From: Clostridia bacterium
GTDB taxonomy: Bacteria; Bacillota; Clostridia; Oscillospirales; CAG-272
Assembly: GCA_900753295.1 (NCBI GenBank)
Contig: CAADYQ010000004.1
Location: forward strand, 1 to 12,523
Length of the DNA stretch: 12,523 bases
Direction of reading: 5' to 3'
Shown here: positions 1 through 6,913 of the stretch, in pieces
Numbering within the stretch: position 1 is the stretch's first letter
Layout: each line of letters opens with the position of its first letter
Made by a program: the position numbers and the translations under genes
Notes under the pieces: generated by a model
The model's input: only the letters and a program-made list of their open reading frames with translations
Told to the model about the DNA's origin: nothing
Databases searched by the model: none

Positions 1-1157
1 AGCGTCGTGTAGAGGTGGGAGCCTATCGTGTTCTCCATATGGCGCACAAAGCCTTTGCCGTCAAGCATGGAGATATACGCGCGGTATTCTTCCGGCGTTG
101 TGTCGGTGTAGTAGAATTCAAGGTTGCCGTAGCCCGCGTCGTAAAGTCCCGCAAGGTTCCCGCCGGTGTAGGCGGGGAAGTCGGTGTAGCGCTCGGCTGC
201 TACCTTGGCGACATATCTTGAGCCGTCGATAAGCGAGAGGGTCGAGGCATCGGAGCCGATAAGCCCGTCAATGTTCTTCAGGAACATATCAGCCGCAAGC
301 CCCACATCTGTGTCGCTCCAGCCCGCAATGATTATCTTGCTTCCCTTTACGGTATATCCGTATTCATTGTATGCCAGAGTGGAAAGAAATTCTCCGTACT
401 CCGCGCGGTCAACACTGCCTACGAGTATTTCGCGCATGGCGGAGGTGTCTGTTCCGGGCTTTACCCAGTCGTCGGAGATAGCGGGCTTCTCGCCGAGGTG
501 GGATGCGAACATCTCGCGTATCTCGTTCGCCTTGAAAACGACGTAATCCATCCTGTCGGAGGTGTCCGAGGCTTTTGCCGTGCTGTCAAGTCCCTCGCGG
601 TAGACAACGGTATATGTGCATTTTCCGCCCTCGACCACGTTGGCAACGGCAAGCGGATCGCTCATATGCCTGTACCCGGCGTCAAGCTCCAGCTTCCCGC
701 CCTCGGCGGCAGTGGGGATGATGCTATTGATAAAATATTCGGCTCCGAGTATCACGGCGTCCTCGTTCGTGCCGTTTATCACTATCTTGTTGCCGATAAC
801 GGCGATCACGTACTGCGCCGAGCCGTTCTCACCCGCGGCGTTGAGCGCCTCTGCGGACTGCGGACGGTTCGTGGCGCCGATGAGTATCTCATACGCCGCA
901 TCGTCGGGAGCGGTATCCGGCGGGAGCCAGTCCTCCTCAATGGCGGCGTCGGCATTAAAGGCGTAAAGCGAGCGCCGCACCTCTATGGCTGCGGTGCGCA
1001 GACGTGCAGACGCCTTTTCCGGACGCACAACCTTGTACGCGGAAAGATCGAGCGTGATCTTTTCGGTTTTTTGCGGGTCGTCCGTCTTATTGCAGGCAAA
1101 AAGCGAGAGGAGAAGTATTGCGGCAAGCAGAGCCGCAATAAGATATTTTTTCTTCAT
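1..1157 (-). CDS. Uncharacterised surface lipoprotein with duplicated domain (C-terminus off the window)
   Basis: The gene is open from its ATG at 1157 to the left edge (385 residues visible), so it is 3'-truncated by the window. It begins MKKKYLIAALLAAILLLS followed by the lipobox LFAC, giving a lipid-anchored Cys22: a type II signal peptide, so the protein is exported and membrane-anchored. Two similar domains follow. The first has EILIGATNR at residues 90-98 and a YVIAVIGNKIVINGT strand pair near 116-130. The second repeats this as EILVGSVDR at 243-251 and YTVKGSKIIIAGW near 268-280. Such modules resemble the N-terminal alpha/beta domains that precede catalytic domains in glycoside hydrolases (GH20-N-like); this is from memory of the family style, not a search. 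A third region starts near residue 325 (TDTTPEEYRAYISMLDGKGF) and continues off the window. It is probably the catalytic or binding part and I cannot name it. An AAAGGA ribosome site lies 13 bases before ATG. It is divergent from the cotF-like gene. Confidence 0.85.
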   Translation of the reverse strand, partial: MKKKYLIAALLAAILLLSLFACNKTDDPQKTEKITLDLSAYKVVRPEKASARLRTAAIEVRRSLYAFNADAAIEEDWLPPDTAPDDAAYEILIGATNRPQSAEALNAAGENGSAQYVIAVIGNKIVINGTNEDAVILGAEYFINSIIPTAAEGGKLELDAGYRHMSDPLAVANVVEGGKCTYTVVYREGLDSTAKASDTSDRMDYVVFKANEIREMFASHLGEKPAISDDWVKPGTDTSAMREILVGSVDRAEYGEFLSTLAYNEYGYTVKGSKIIIAGWSDTDVGLAADMFLKNIDGLIGSDASTLSLIDGSRYVAKVAAERYTDFPAYTGGNLAGLYDAGYGNLEFYYTDTTPEEYRAYISMLDGKGFVRHMENTIGSHLYTT

Positions 1158-1254
1158 TTATGTATTTTGTTCCTTTCGGTGGTATTTTTGCGCATGCGGC
1201 GGGAATAATACTGTTGCGCCACAGCGCAATAAAATAACAGGAAGGCGAATTGAA
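1158..1254. promoter_or_regulatory. Short divergent intergenic region with leader hairpin
   Basis: These 97 bases separate the left-edge lipoprotein from the CotF-like gene and must hold both start regions. I find no convincing sigma-A -35/-10 pair on either strand. For a coat-type gene this would fit a sporulation sigma factor, but I cannot point to a specific site. A small hairpin (TTGCGC at 1214-1219, GCGCAA at 1224-1229, loop CACA) lies in the plus-strand leader, with CTGTT/AACAG (1211-1215/1236-1240) around it. The CotF-like ribosome site AGGAAGG (1239-1245) follows, nine bases before the ATG. Confidence 0.35.
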
Positions 1255-1698
1255 ATGCAACTTACACAAAAAGAGACCGGACTTCTTAAGGACCTCAAGG
1301 ACCAGGAGCAGCTTTGTATTGACAAATACCGCAAGCATGCCGAAAGCGCACACGACAGTGGGCTTTCCGGACTGCTGAATTACATCGGCGGTGTTGAATC
1401 TGAGCATTTGCGTGTTATAAACGAGATCTCCGCCGGCGGTACGCCCACGCTTGCCGCGGCAGGCACAGCGCCCGCAGTTGAGGCGGCAAATACCGATGCC
1501 GAGGGCAAAAAATGCGACACTTTTATCTGCTCCGACCTCCTTGCGACCGAAAAGCATGCCTCGCACCTTTACGACACCTGCATTTTTGAATTCGGACAGC
1601 CGGAATACCGCAGTATTCTGAACCGTATACAAAAGGAAGAGCAGGAGCACGGCAAGCTGATCTACGATTATATGAAGAAGAACGGTATGTATTCCTGA
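1255..1698 (+). CDS. CotF-like spore coat / ferritin-like protein
   Basis: This is a 147-residue soluble protein with no signal peptide, built as two helical hairpins joined by an Ala/Pro/Thr-rich linker (about 60-83). The C-terminal half matches the Coat F pattern: LLATEKHASHLYD (95-107), then a long helix ending EEQEHGKLIYDYMKKNGMYS. The family normally ends in a similar Met-Lys-Lys-x-Gly-aromatic-Tyr tail. Ferritin-type metal residues can be seen: E18 in helix 1, E48xxH51 in helix 2, E99 with H101/H104 in helix 3 and E129xxH132 in helix 4. It may therefore keep a diiron site rather than be purely structural. The ATG at 1255 is chosen over upstream in-frame starts because AGGAAGG lies nine bases before it. 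It is monocistronic, followed directly by a strong hairpin. The assignment to the CotF-like family is confident; a role in spores is known for the family but not shown here. Confidence 0.88.
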   Translation: MQLTQKETGLLKDLKDQEQLCIDKYRKHAESAHDSGLSGLLNYIGGVESEHLRVINEISAGGTPTLAAAGTAPAVEAANTDAEGKKCDTFICSDLLATEKHASHLYDTCIFEFGQPEYRSILNRIQKEEQEHGKLIYDYMKKNGMYS

Positions 1699-1702
1699 GT
1701 AT

Positions 1703-1742
1703 TTTCCGGGGGCGTTTCATTTATTGGGAGCGCCCCCGGAAA
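1703..1742 (+). terminator. Intrinsic terminator after the CotF-like gene
   Basis: A 12-bp perfect GC-rich stem, TTTCCGGGGGCG (1703-1714) with CGCCCCCGGAAA (1731-1742), encloses a 16-base loop. It starts five bases after the cotF-like stop codon and is followed by a short T-run (CTTTT, 1745-1749). On the minus strand the same stem could also end the FAD oxidoreductase transcript coming from the other side, but no T-run follows there, so termination in that direction is less sure. Confidence 0.7.
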
Positions 1743-1787
1743 TGCTTTTGCGTATATAAGACTCCGGAAGCCGGAAGGCAGACCTTA

Positions 1788-3629
1788 TCAGTATACTCTT
1801 ACTTCGTAGACCTTGACCGAGGGTGCGCCGTTGGTGGCGATAAAGCGGATCTCGATCTCGTTGCAACCGGTGGGATTGAGGGCGACCGCGTTGTGACGCT
1901 GATAGTTTCCGCGTACCTCGGTCCTGCCGACCTCCTTGCCGTCAAGCTTCTGTATCACGTCATAGTCGCGAACAAGCTCGGGCGCAACGCCTATGCGCTG
2001 CTGCGCCTGGCGGTTGGCGGACATGGTGACACGGATGGGATATGCAAAGTTGGAGTCAAAGGTAAGGTCAACCTCGGACACAACGTGTGTGCCGTCAAGG
2101 GTGAGCGTCAGCGCCTCGCCGCCGTCTGCAATGCCGTCGGATATCCAGGCATTCTGATCCTCGCCGATCTTGCGCGATACGCCGTTGATAACGTTCGCAG
2201 GCTCGCCGCCGGCAATGCTCGATGTCGCACTGACACTTGCGCGAAGCGCCATGTCTGCGTCATCGGTGTTCTTTACGTTGGGCAGATAGCCGTCGTCGCG
2301 CAGTATCATCTGCTGCAGCTCGCGTATATGCGGCGCAAGACCGCGCGGCTCACAGCCGTACTTGCGGCAGAGCGACGCCGCCTTGCCCACTGCCTCGCCG
2401 CCTATGGCGCAGCAACCGATGATGCGCGTTGAGGCAAGTCCGAGCTTTGAGGTGCTTATGTCGCGTCCAGCCATGTAGAGGTTCTTTATATTCTTGGAGT
2501 AGTAGGAACGGTAAGGGATAGTGTAAACGCCGAGGAAGTGATGGCAGTCGGATGGGAGCAGGTCAAAGTCAAGCAGACCGTGCGCCGCGTGCAGGTCCAC
2601 GCACCAGCCGCCGTATGCCACCGCGTCGTCAAACATGCGGTGCTCAAGTATGTCGCTTTCGGTGAGAACATAGTCGCCCATAAGGCGGCGGCTCTCGCGC
2701 ATTCCGGGCAGCGCTCCCACCCACTGGAGCGCGTAGTTTTCCGCGCCGTGGTCTCCGCCGTTCTTTATGTGGTCCCAAATGCCGTAGGCATATGCATAAA
2801 GATCGTCGCGTATCGTCTCGTAATCAAGGATTATATCCTCGCCGTCGCCCATAAGCTCAAGCCACCAGTAGCCGTAGTCTACCGCCGCACAACTGCATGC
2901 GGAAAGGCGGAGCCATTCCTCGGGGTCGGGAGCCATGCTCGCATCGACCTTCATCGTCTTTGAATGTACGCGGTAGCGAAGCTGATGCTCAGTCAGCTTT
3001 TTGGCGAATGAGGGGGGCGTGAATTTTACGGGATGTCCCATGTTCACAGCCTTCATGAGGATGGTGTTGCCCATGCGCTCGTTGTTGGCTTTTTCGGGAG
3101 CGTGCGGCTCGCCGTATTCGTACTTCGATTCGCTGCCCTGCTTGAATTCCGCGCCGGCAAAGAAGCCGAGCGTGCCGTTGCCGGTGCAGTCGGCAAAAAT
3201 GGGAGCCGTCAGGCGGTATCTCATCTCGGTCGTTTCCTGGAAGCAGCGTATCGCAGTAATGCGGTCGTCGGCGGTCTCAACATCGTACATAACGGTGTTG
3301 AAGTAAACGTCAAGCAGCTTTTCCGCCTTGGCTTTTTCAAACAGCACGGTGTCCCAGTATGAATAGTTGAAGGTGTCGTTGTGCGCCTTGTTTTCGGACA
3401 TAAGCTCATACACGAGACCGCCCTCGGCGTAGTCGGGCTGCTTAAGGCTCTGGTCGGCGCCCGAGATATGTATCCTTATCTCGCTTGAGGCATTGCCGCC
3501 CAGCACCGGACGCGCGTGTACCAGCGCCGTGCGCGTGCCGTGACGTGCGGCGGTTATCGCGGCGCAAAGCCCGGACATACCTCCGCCCACAACGATGAAT
3601 TCATAGTTTTTCTCTTCGTAGCGTATCAT
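1788..3629 (-). CDS. FAD-dependent oxidoreductase with C-terminal discoidin-like beta-sandwich
   Basis: This is a 613-residue protein of the FAD_oxidored family. The N-terminal dinucleotide-binding fold is clear: FIVVGGGMSG with G15, G17 and G20, an Ala-rich helix, then LGGNASSEIR (43-52), a hallmark of this subgroup. LYMAGRDIS starts near 384, followed by a STRIIGCCAIGGEAVG segment, the C-terminal FAD-contacting part. Residues 464-613 form an appended beta-rich domain (NVINGVSR, AWISD, LTLTLDG, VDLTFDSNF) resembling F5/8 type C or other carbohydrate-binding sandwiches. No signal peptide is seen, so it should be cytoplasmic, which is odd for a sugar-binding-like domain. The ATG at 3629 is used. 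The longer in-frame start at 3716 is a TTG that is itself the -35 box of this gene's promoter, so it cannot be translated. The gene is divergent from a secreted beta-helix lipoprotein, suggesting a role in oxidising a sugar or uronate product. The true substrate is unknown. Confidence 0.9.
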   Translation of the reverse strand: MIRYEEKNYEFIVVGGGMSGLCAAITAARHGTRTALVHARPVLGGNASSEIRIHISGADQSLKQPDYAEGGLVYELMSENKAHNDTFNYSYWDTVLFEKAKAEKLLDVYFNTVMYDVETADDRITAIRCFQETTEMRYRLTAPIFADCTGNGTLGFFAGAEFKQGSESKYEYGEPHAPEKANNERMGNTILMKAVNMGHPVKFTPPSFAKKLTEHQLRYRVHSKTMKVDASMAPDPEEWLRLSACSCAAVDYGYWWLELMGDGEDIILDYETIRDDLYAYAYGIWDHIKNGGDHGAENYALQWVGALPGMRESRRLMGDYVLTESDILEHRMFDDAVAYGGWCVDLHAAHGLLDFDLLPSDCHHFLGVYTIPYRSYYSKNIKNLYMAGRDISTSKLGLASTRIIGCCAIGGEAVGKAASLCRKYGCEPRGLAPHIRELQQMILRDDGYLPNVKNTDDADMALRASVSATSSIAGGEPANVINGVSRKIGEDQNAWISDGIADGGEALTLTLDGTHVVSEVDLTFDSNFAYPIRVTMSANRQAQQRIGVAPELVRDYDVIQKLDGKEVGRTEVRGNYQRHNAVALNPTGCNEIEIRFIATNGAPSVKVYEVRVY

Positions 3630-3687
3630 TTTTGAAATATTCGATCCCTTTCTCCGGCCTTTTATCAAGACATAAATATACATTATT

Positions 3688-3716
3688 ATTATATCATATT
3701 CCGGCGGAGTTGTCAA
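3688..3716 (-). promoter_or_regulatory. Consensus sigma-A promoter of the FAD oxidoreductase gene
   Basis: Reading the minus strand, TTGACA (3716-3711), exactly 17 bases, then TATAAT (3693-3688): a full consensus housekeeping promoter. Transcription would start near 3681, leaving a leader of about 50 bases. That leader contains the ribosome site GGAGAAAGGGA (3655-3645), rather far (15 bases) from the ATG at 3629. Confidence 0.9.
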
Positions 3717-3745
3717 GCCTTTTTGTGCATTTTAACGCTCCGGGG

Positions 3746-3774
3746 TTGACAAAATACACGTGCGATGGTACAAT
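3746..3774 (+). promoter_or_regulatory. Consensus sigma-A promoter (extended -10) of the beta-helix lipoprotein gene
   Basis: TTGACA (3746-3751), 17 bases, then TACAAT (3769-3774) preceded by TGG (3766-3768), an extended -10. Its -35 box sits only 29 bases from the -35 box of the divergent FAD oxidoreductase promoter, so one regulator bound between them could control both genes. Confidence 0.88.
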
Positions 3775-3792
3775 ATAAATCGTATAATAACT

Positions 3793-3814
3793 GCCGTTGC
3801 GCCTGCGTAACGGC
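3793..3814 (+). other. Leader hairpin in the 5' untranslated region of the beta-helix gene
   Basis: GCCGTTGCG (3793-3801) pairs with CGTAACGGC (3806-3814) through nine pairs, one of them G-T, around a CCTG loop. It lies between the predicted transcription start (about 3781) and the ribosome site (AAGGA near 3824-3828). It may stabilise the message; no T-run follows, so it is not a terminator. Confidence 0.5.
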
Positions 3815-3840
3815 ATGACCGAAAAGGATCGAACAGAAAA

Positions 3841-5886
3841 ATGAAAAAGAAGACCCTGTTTATATTGCTTGCGGCGCTTGCGCTCATGTCGGCATTGGTG
3901 CTCTCCTCCTGCAACGGCGAAAAGGTGCCGGATGACGAAACGACGGTCCCGGAGACGACCGTGGACCTGAGCGCGATAATCGGCGTCACGCGCTCGCTGA
4001 CAAGAGACGATCTTGGCGGATGCACGCCCTTTATCGCCGAATCGGCAGATCCCTCTGTCGTTGAGGCGCGCGTGATGGACCGTGAGATCCAGCTTACCGC
4101 CACCGGCGCGGGTACCGCTGCCGTAAAGGTGAAGAATACATACGGCGAGGATTTTGAGATAACCGTTACCTGCGACCCCTCCGGAACGATATACTTTGAG
4201 GGCGAATATAAGCCGGTCGAAAATTCCGTAAACGTGAAGGATTTCACCTCGTCCAGCAAAATGAGCACGACCGAGGCGATACAGGCGGCAATAGATTCGC
4301 TCCCGAACGGCGGTACCGTGTACATCCCGCGCGGACTTTACGTCATATCCCAGATACGACTCAAACAGGGTATACGCTTAAGGCTTGAGGGACTTGTGCG
4401 CGATTACACCAAGGATTTTTCAAAGTCTGGCGCCCAGAATGCCTATACGCGCGGTGATTTTGCGGTGCTGCGCACGGCGGGCAGCGGGGATTTGTTCCTT
4501 AACAATGAGCTTCACGGCTACGGACGTAACGGTTGCTCGGATTTTGAGATAACCGGCGGCGTGCTGGATATGCAGGGCAAGGTGCGGTGCTTCGTCTGGT
4601 GCTGCGCCGAGGATATCCTTCTTAAAAATGTCATACTCAAGGACTGCCCCAACAATCACGCCATTCAGGTCACCGGATGCAAAAACGTGCGTATAACCGA
4701 ATGTATGTTCGCGGGCTACAACTACGGTAGCAACAACACAACGGCAGAGGTCATACAGGTCGAGCAGACTCATCCCGGCGCGATAGGCGCGGGCGATAAT
4801 CCCGCAATAAAATTTGATGCCGGCGAGTATTTCTTCTGCTCCGATGTTGAGATAAGCAACTGCTATTTCGGCAAAAGCGACCGCTTTGACGCTCCAACAT
4901 ATGCGATAGGACATCACGGACAGTCGTATAAGTCAGCCGTTACCGGCATTAAGATCACCGGGTGCGTGTTTGATAACTGTCGTTGCTCTGCCATCAGATA
5001 CCCCGGATACAGCGATGTCGAGATAAGCGGTAACACGTTCATCTCAAACCGCGATAACAGCGTGTCGCCCGACGCAGTGCCGGGACAGATAAACATCGTC
5101 TCAAAGAATTCGGATATAAAGGTCAACGTCAAAAATAAAAACGGTACGATGGTGTCGGCTTATTACGCCAAAAAGTTTGCCTGCATAGGGTCTGTCAATA
5201 CCGTTATCGAAAATAATGAATTCATCTTCGGCACCGCATCAAAAATGCGCGCCGCGGTCATAGCCACATCAAATACATACGATTTTGATGCGACCTACGA
5301 GACCGGCGCCCTGTACACGAACTGGTATACCGAGACCGCATATACCTCCACCGGCTACCGTCTTGCCAAAAACCGCATAGAGAATCTCACGGTGCGCGGC
5401 AATAAGATCACGGTCGATGCCAACTACGCGGGCAACGGTTACTTCTTCCAGTTCACCGGCGTTATCGGTCTTGCGTGTGAGGACAACACCGTTGAGGGCA
5501 AGGAATACAACACGAGCGGAAATGCAAACGGTGTAAAGATGCAGTATACGCGTGCAGTAAGCTGTACGCATATGACGCAGTACCAGCGCAAATACGCGAT
5601 CATGGCGGCAAGGACATGCCCTGTCAATATCGTGCTTGAGGGGACCGGCGGAATGACACTGCGCTGCACGGCAAGCAGCGAGCGGAAACTCATCCTCAAA
5701 GCCGTGGGCGGCAGACTTGAACTGACTACCGACAGCAACGGCGTGCTTCACGTAACACCGGTCGCGGACGAGGGCAAGGTCTTTGCGGGGTACAAGGTGA
5801 CCTCCGGTTCGCTCGACCAGAACGGCTCGCGCTATGAGTTCAGCGCAGGCGTGACTATCACAGCGTACTTTCAGGTAAATGAATAA
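3841..5886 (+). CDS. Secreted right-handed beta-helix (pectate-lyase-like) lipoprotein
   Basis: This 681-residue protein is exported. A Lys-rich start and hydrophobic stretch end in the lipobox LSSC, giving a lipidated Cys24, followed by a Thr/Glu-rich linker (about 31-42). Residues 44-112 look like a small Ig-like (Big_2-type) domain ending EDFEITVTC. From about 130 a pectate-lyase / GH28-type beta-helix starts with TEAIQAAIDSLPNGGTVYIPRGLY (split: TEAIQAAIDSL at 144-154, GGTVYIPRGLY at 157-167). It continues through repeated coils such as CKNVRITECMF (280-290), SDVEISNCYF (334-343), VTGIKITGCVF (367-377) and YSDVEISGNTF (390-400). Residues from about 620 form a short C-terminal beta domain ending GVTITAYFQVNE, like the Flg_new/InlB-B repeat. 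Likely job: cleaving or epimerising an acidic polysaccharide at the cell surface. The fold is well supported; the exact lyase or hydrolase family is not. It has its own promoter and is divergent from the FAD oxidoreductase. Confidence 0.9.
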   Translation: MKKKTLFILLAALALMSALVLSSCNGEKVPDDETTVPETTVDLSAIIGVTRSLTRDDLGGCTPFIAESADPSVVEARVMDREIQLTATGAGTAAVKVKNTYGEDFEITVTCDPSGTIYFEGEYKPVENSVNVKDFTSSSKMSTTEAIQAAIDSLPNGGTVYIPRGLYVISQIRLKQGIRLRLEGLVRDYTKDFSKSGAQNAYTRGDFAVLRTAGSGDLFLNNELHGYGRNGCSDFEITGGVLDMQGKVRCFVWCCAEDILLKNVILKDCPNNHAIQVTGCKNVRITECMFAGYNYGSNNTTAEVIQVEQTHPGAIGAGDNPAIKFDAGEYFFCSDVEISNCYFGKSDRFDAPTYAIGHHGQSYKSAVTGIKITGCVFDNCRCSAIRYPGYSDVEISGNTFISNRDNSVSPDAVPGQINIVSKNSDIKVNVKNKNGTMVSAYYAKKFACIGSVNTVIENNEFIFGTASKMRAAVIATSNTYDFDATYETGALYTNWYTETAYTSTGYRLAKNRIENLTVRGNKITVDANYAGNGYFFQFTGVIGLACEDNTVEGKEYNTSGNANGVKMQYTRAVSCTHMTQYQRKYAIMAARTCPVNIVLEGTGGMTLRCTASSERKLILKAVGGRLELTTDSNGVLHVTPVADEGKVFAGYKVTSGSLDQNGSRYEFSAGVTITAYFQVNE

Positions 5887-5898
5887 ATAAAAAATCCC

Positions 5899-5932
5899 AA
5901 AGGTCTGCCGCGCAGTAGCGCGGCAGACCTTT
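5899..5932. terminator. Bidirectional terminator between convergent genes
   Basis: A perfect 15-bp stem, AAAGGTCTGCCGCGC (5899-5913) with GCGCGGCAGACCTTT (5918-5932), has a four-base AGTA loop. It lies 12 bases after the beta-helix gene's stop and 19 bases beyond the stop of the convergent minus-strand gene. On the minus strand it is followed by a clear T-run (around 5886-5894). On the plus strand the T-run is poor, so it looks best suited to the minus-strand gene, while the strong stem may serve both. Confidence 0.8.
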
Positions 5933-5951
5933 AGTGGTTGGGGTTTATCCG

Positions 5952-6738
5952 TTACCCGAGAATGACCTTACCGTTCGATTTTGTAGTGTAAATGCACCTT
6001 ATCAGGCAGTCTGAACGTGTATATCCGATCGTTACGAAAACATCGCCGTTTTCCTGTTCAAGCAGAAAATATGTGCGGTCGTTGGCTTCGTTTATGCAGC
6101 GGAATGCGCGCACGGTGCTTTTTTTCAGCCTTACGGGCGTATTGCCGTCAGCCCATACGAGATCGAAAAGTATATCGGAGGGATCGTATTCGCTGAGGCT
6201 TACCGGTGTCAGCTCTCCCGCACATGTGTATGCGCCGTAGCCGATATCGGTCGTGTAAAGCATGCCGCCCGAGACGAGAAAACGTATACGCTCACCGTTC
6301 CTCGTCGGCAGCATGATGGATGAAAATCTGCCGTCCTGATATATCGACCGGTCAAGCACGAGCTCGTTGTCGCTGAACGGATATACCGTGCATATTTTAA
6401 GGTCGATATACGCGGTGTAATGCTTTTCGGAGTTGCCGGAGGGAGTCAGAGTGAATTCAAAGCGGTATAGCTTTTCCGGGTCGAGCTCGTAACCGCTTAT
6501 GTCAATGGTGATGTCGGTTTTTCCTTTGGCATCGGAGACGACCATAAACGACGGCTGCTCGGCTACTTCTTTTTGCGGCTTTACCGTCTTTCCGTCGGTA
6601 GATACCACAGGGTTCGGGTCGAAAATGAGCAACTCGTTGCTTTTGTTGACGAACTCGCAATGGATCTCCCATAGGTCTGCCGACTTGACTGTTATCGTGA
6701 ATCCCTCGTGTTCGGAGCCGGATGATAAGCTCGTTCAT
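5952..6738 (-). pseudogene. Unknown cytoplasmic protein, apparently frameshifted near its start
   Basis: The body of the gene is a beta-rich protein of no family I recognise, with no signal peptide or membrane segment. In-frame coding extends from the stop at 5952 up to a TGA at 6735-6737 and holds no ATG or GTG at its 5' end. The first usable start is a TTG at 6632 (226 residues). Yet reasonable protein-like sequence (HEGFTITVKSADLWEIHCEF, then VNKSNE) runs upstream of that TTG in the same frame. An excellent start, ATG at 6738 with GTGAGGTGA before it, is in the neighbouring frame and would give a 79-residue Arg-rich peptide (6738-6502) that looks out of frame. Removing one base between about 6715 and 6735 joins ATG to body, giving roughly 260 residues. 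Either a real frameshift, an assembly error, or less likely initiation at the TTG. It has its own promoter and is the only gene of its unit. Confidence 0.7.
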
Positions 6739-6764
6739 TATGCTTCACCTCACTGTTTTTTGTG

Positions 6765-6807
6765 TGTCGGCAGGCTACCGACAATATTGGTTTATAGCCT
6801 ACCGACA
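6765..6807. promoter_or_regulatory. Operator-like repeats in the promoter region of the 5952-6738 gene
   Basis: CTACCGACA occurs twice as a direct repeat (6775-6783 and 6799-6807, 24 bases apart). An inverted copy with one mismatch, TGTCGGCAG (6765-6773), forms a 19-base palindrome with the first of them around a single central base. The distal copy falls between the -35 (TTGACA on the minus strand, 6817-6812) and the best -10 (TATAAA, 6796-6791). The palindrome lies just downstream, around the transcription start. That is the classic placement for a repressor. The -35/-10 spacing is only 15 bases, so the promoter itself may be weak or regulated. The adjacent rrf2 product is one candidate regulator, without direct evidence. 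Confidence 0.55.
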
Positions 6808-6864
6808 CATTTGTCAAGCACTTTTCGGCAAAAGGTTTCGAATTTACAGCGCGTTCATAAAAAC

Positions 6865-6901
6865 GGGCGCCGGAAAGCTCAAAACGAGCTTTTCGGCGCC
6901 C
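6865..6901 (-). terminator. Intrinsic terminator of the cysK-mnmA-rrf2 operon
   Basis: A 16-bp stem with one G-T pair, GGGCGCCGGAAAGCTC (6865-6880) with GAGCTTTTCGGCGCCC (6886-6901), has a five-base loop. On the minus strand it is followed by GTTTTTATG (T-run at 6859-6863). It lies 12 bases past the rrf2 stop codon and so closes the operon before the next gene's promoter. Confidence 0.88.
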
Positions 6902-6913
6902 CGTAGGGTGAGA

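Noticed and set aside
985..1254. Longer start for the CotF-like protein reaching into the left lipoprotein gene
   Set aside because: The extension is antisense to the lipoprotein's signal peptide, reads as low-quality protein and has no ribosome site, whereas the ATG at 1255 does.
3630..3716. N-terminal extension of the FAD oxidoreductase to a TTG start at 3716
   Set aside because: That TTG is the first three bases of the TTGACA -35 box, and the -10 box lies within the extension, so it is upstream of the transcription start.
3732..4325. 197-codon minus-strand frame opposite the beta-helix signal peptide and promoter
   Set aside because: It overlaps the promoter and the start of a clear secreted protein and has no start signals of its own.
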